Source of the DNA: Clostridia bacterium
GTDB taxonomy: Bacteria; Bacillota_A; Clostridia; UBA1212; UBA1255
Assembly: GCA_017522515.1 (NCBI GenBank)
Contig: JAFWZH010000241.1
Coordinates: 1-7,018 of the forward strand
Reading direction: 5' to 3'
Length of the DNA stretch: 7,018 bases
A program made the translations under genes and the position numbers. Position 1 is the stretch's first letter, and each line of letters begins with the position of its first letter. Of the stretch, positions 6,009-7,018 are shown in pieces. Below the pieces are notes generated by a model. The model saw nothing but the letters and a program-made list of their open reading frames with translations, searched no databases and was not told the origin of the DNA.

Positions 6009-6890
6009 ATGAAACATAATAAATTCTTTACTCTGTTAGGTATACTGCTTATGGTTCCCGTTATAATGTGTAGTTGCAACATGTCGATAAAAGATGAGGC
6101 AACTATTGAATATGTTGCTTTAGAGATTGGTAGTTTTGACACTATAGACGGAGGCAACCATATATCAGAATATCCTATATGGAATCCCGAATTGTTAAAT
6201 TATCATCAAGACCAGTCCGCTCCTAAAGAGGTTTCCGTTATATTTAATGGAAAAACCTACGAGGGAAATTACCAAAAGACATCTGTGAGTATCCCTAACA
6301 CATATCTGTCTCATAGATATGAGGGAGAAAATGTTTATTTTGAAACAAATGATGCGACAGGAGAATTAACAAGCATATCATTCGTATACGAACCATCAAG
6401 TGATGCAACTCTCACAGAAATTGACTGTAAAGGTATTGCTGATAGCATTGCTGATGATTATATCGTATTAGATGAATATCTTGTTGAAACAACATCCTTC
6501 GATATCTATGAAAATATAGTATACTCATTCACATATTATAGAGAAATAAACGGATATAAAACCTCTGATAGTCTGACTGTTTCTATAGATGGAAATGGTA
6601 ATATTTTCTCCTTCGGCATGAACTCATTGGGAGCATTCGAAGAGGTTGAATCTGTAACTTATAATAGTGAAAAAGGACAAAACGCGATAAATAGCAAACT
6701 TAATGATATTTACAAAGATAAATCTTCAAGAAAAGGATACACTATCGATAATACTATTTTAGTAAGACTTGAAGATGGAAATGTTGCTCTTCTTTATACG
6801 GTCAGCAACCAGTTTGAAAATGACAATGTAACTCATCAAAGCCAAGTGCAGTTGTTGGTGAAAATGCCGTACAATTCGAAAAAACAATAA
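6009..6890 (+). CDS. Lipoprotein partner of the secreted peptidase, PepSY/YcdB-like appearance
   Basis: This 293-residue protein begins with MKHNK, a hydrophobic stretch at 6-20 and a somewhat unusual lipobox MCSC, giving a likely lipidated Cys23. Two strand-rich parts follow. One at about 72-128 contains EVSVIFNGKTYEG and NVYFETNDATGELTSISFVYE. The other, at about 135-215, has a helix (IADSIADDY) then IVYSFTYYREINGYKTSDSLTVSIDGNGNIFSF. This helix-plus-strands pattern with 'F-x-Y-x-R-x-I-N-G-Y-x-T-x-D ... V-x-I-D-x-x-G-x-I' recalls PepSY/YcdB-type domains. The family is uncertain. The tail (about 216-285) ends with DNTILVRLEDGNVALLYTVS. PepSY-type modules are known as propeptide or inhibitor domains of secreted proteases, so a role as membrane-anchored inhibitor, chaperone or docking partner of the upstream peptidase is possible; that is inference. 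The intergenic gap of 17 nt and the shared terminator make a two-gene operon. Confidence 0.82.
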   Translation: MKHNKFFTLLGILLMVPVIMCSCNMSIKDEATIEYVALEIGSFDTIDGGNHISEYPIWNPELLNYHQDQSAPKEVSVIFNGKTYEGNYQKTSVSIPNTYLSHRYEGENVYFETNDATGELTSISFVYEPSSDATLTEIDCKGIADSIADDYIVLDEYLVETTSFDIYENIVYSFTYYREINGYKTSDSLTVSIDGNGNIFSFGMNSLGAFEEVESVTYNSEKGQNAINSKLNDIYKDKSSRKGYTIDNTILVRLEDGNVALLYTVSNQFENDNVTHQSQVQLLVKMPYNSKKQ

Positions 6891-6907
6891 AAAGCTTTCG
6901 GATAATT

Positions 6908-6934
6908 GGGTGTCGCTTCGGCGGCACCCTTTTT
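6908..6934 (+). terminator. Intrinsic terminator of the protease operon
   Basis: The 22-nt hairpin is identical to the one after the ABC operon: GGGTGTCGC (6908-6916), TTCG loop (6917-6920), GCGGCACCC (6921-6929). Five T residues follow (6930-6934). It starts 17 nt after the lipoprotein stop codon. Confidence 0.95.
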
Positions 6935-6945
6935 CCATTTGATTA

Positions 6946-6974
6946 TGGACAAATTTGCAATTTTGTGGTATAAT
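6946..6974 (+). promoter_or_regulatory. Strong promoter facing out of the window
   Basis: TGGACA (6946-6951, five of six) is separated by exactly 17 bp from TATAAT (6969-6974, six of six), with TG at 6966-6967 giving an extended -10. It lies just after the terminator and must serve a gene that begins beyond base 7018. The remaining 44 bases show only a short CTAC/GTAG dyad (7003-7013) and no start codon with a ribosome binding site. Confidence 0.75.
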
Positions 6975-7018
6975 ATGAGAAACACATCAATCCCGAAAAT
7001 TGCTACGCAGTAGTCAAA

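Noticed and set aside
7003..7013. CTAC-GCA-GTAG dyad at the right edge as a regulatory site
   Set aside because: A 4-bp stem is too short to support a call without the downstream gene.

Overview
The window looks like a chromosomal segment of a low-to-moderate GC, Gram-positive, anaerobe-type Firmicute (Clostridia, perhaps Oscillospiraceae or a relative; this assignment is inference). The reasons are strong AGGAGG-type ribosome binding sites, AT-rich spacers, Firmicute-style lipobox and Sec signal peptides, and intrinsic terminators with a UUCG tetraloop. All supported genes lie on the + strand, in three transcription blocks.

Block 1 (2-696) is the 3' end of an operon. It holds the C-terminal 57 residues of a small zinc-ribbon-like protein resembling DUF6487/PF20097, overlapped by 4 bp (ATGA) with a small membrane protein that has three predicted transmembrane segments and a C-terminal beta-rich domain.

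Block 2 (about 727-4274) is a tightly packed operon: a possible promoter, a 118-residue lipoprotein, a MacB/LolD-type ABC ATPase, and two different FtsX/MacB-like permeases. Every junction in it overlaps (7, 29 and 1 bp). It ends in a strong UUCG-loop terminator. The two permeases probably form a heterodimer powered by the single ATPase. The substrate cannot be read from the sequence.

Block 3 (about 4280-6934) is the most unusual part. A regulatory-looking spacer of about 350 bp carries three TTTTCAAAAA repeats at 30/29-bp spacing, one or two possible promoters, a small hairpin, and a 25-codon reading frame with a near-perfect Shine-Dalgarno sequence. It leads into a 478-residue secreted protein with a signal peptide, a three-repeat ricin-type beta-trefoil, an Ig-like segment and a C-terminal clan CD (caspase/CHAT-like) cysteine peptidase domain with a visible His-Gly / Gly-Cys pair. 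Directly behind it is a 293-residue lipoprotein with a PepSY/YcdB-like look. This pair is my best candidate for an undescribed secreted protease plus surface-anchored partner. It ends in a terminator whose 22-nt hairpin is identical to the one closing the ABC operon.

The last 85 bases carry a good promoter (TGGACA, 17 bp, extended -10 TATAAT) for a gene beyond the window. No tRNA, rRNA, CRISPR array, insertion sequence or integrase was seen. Nothing in the window proves that the ABC transporter and the protease pair work together; they share only strand, proximity and terminator sequence.
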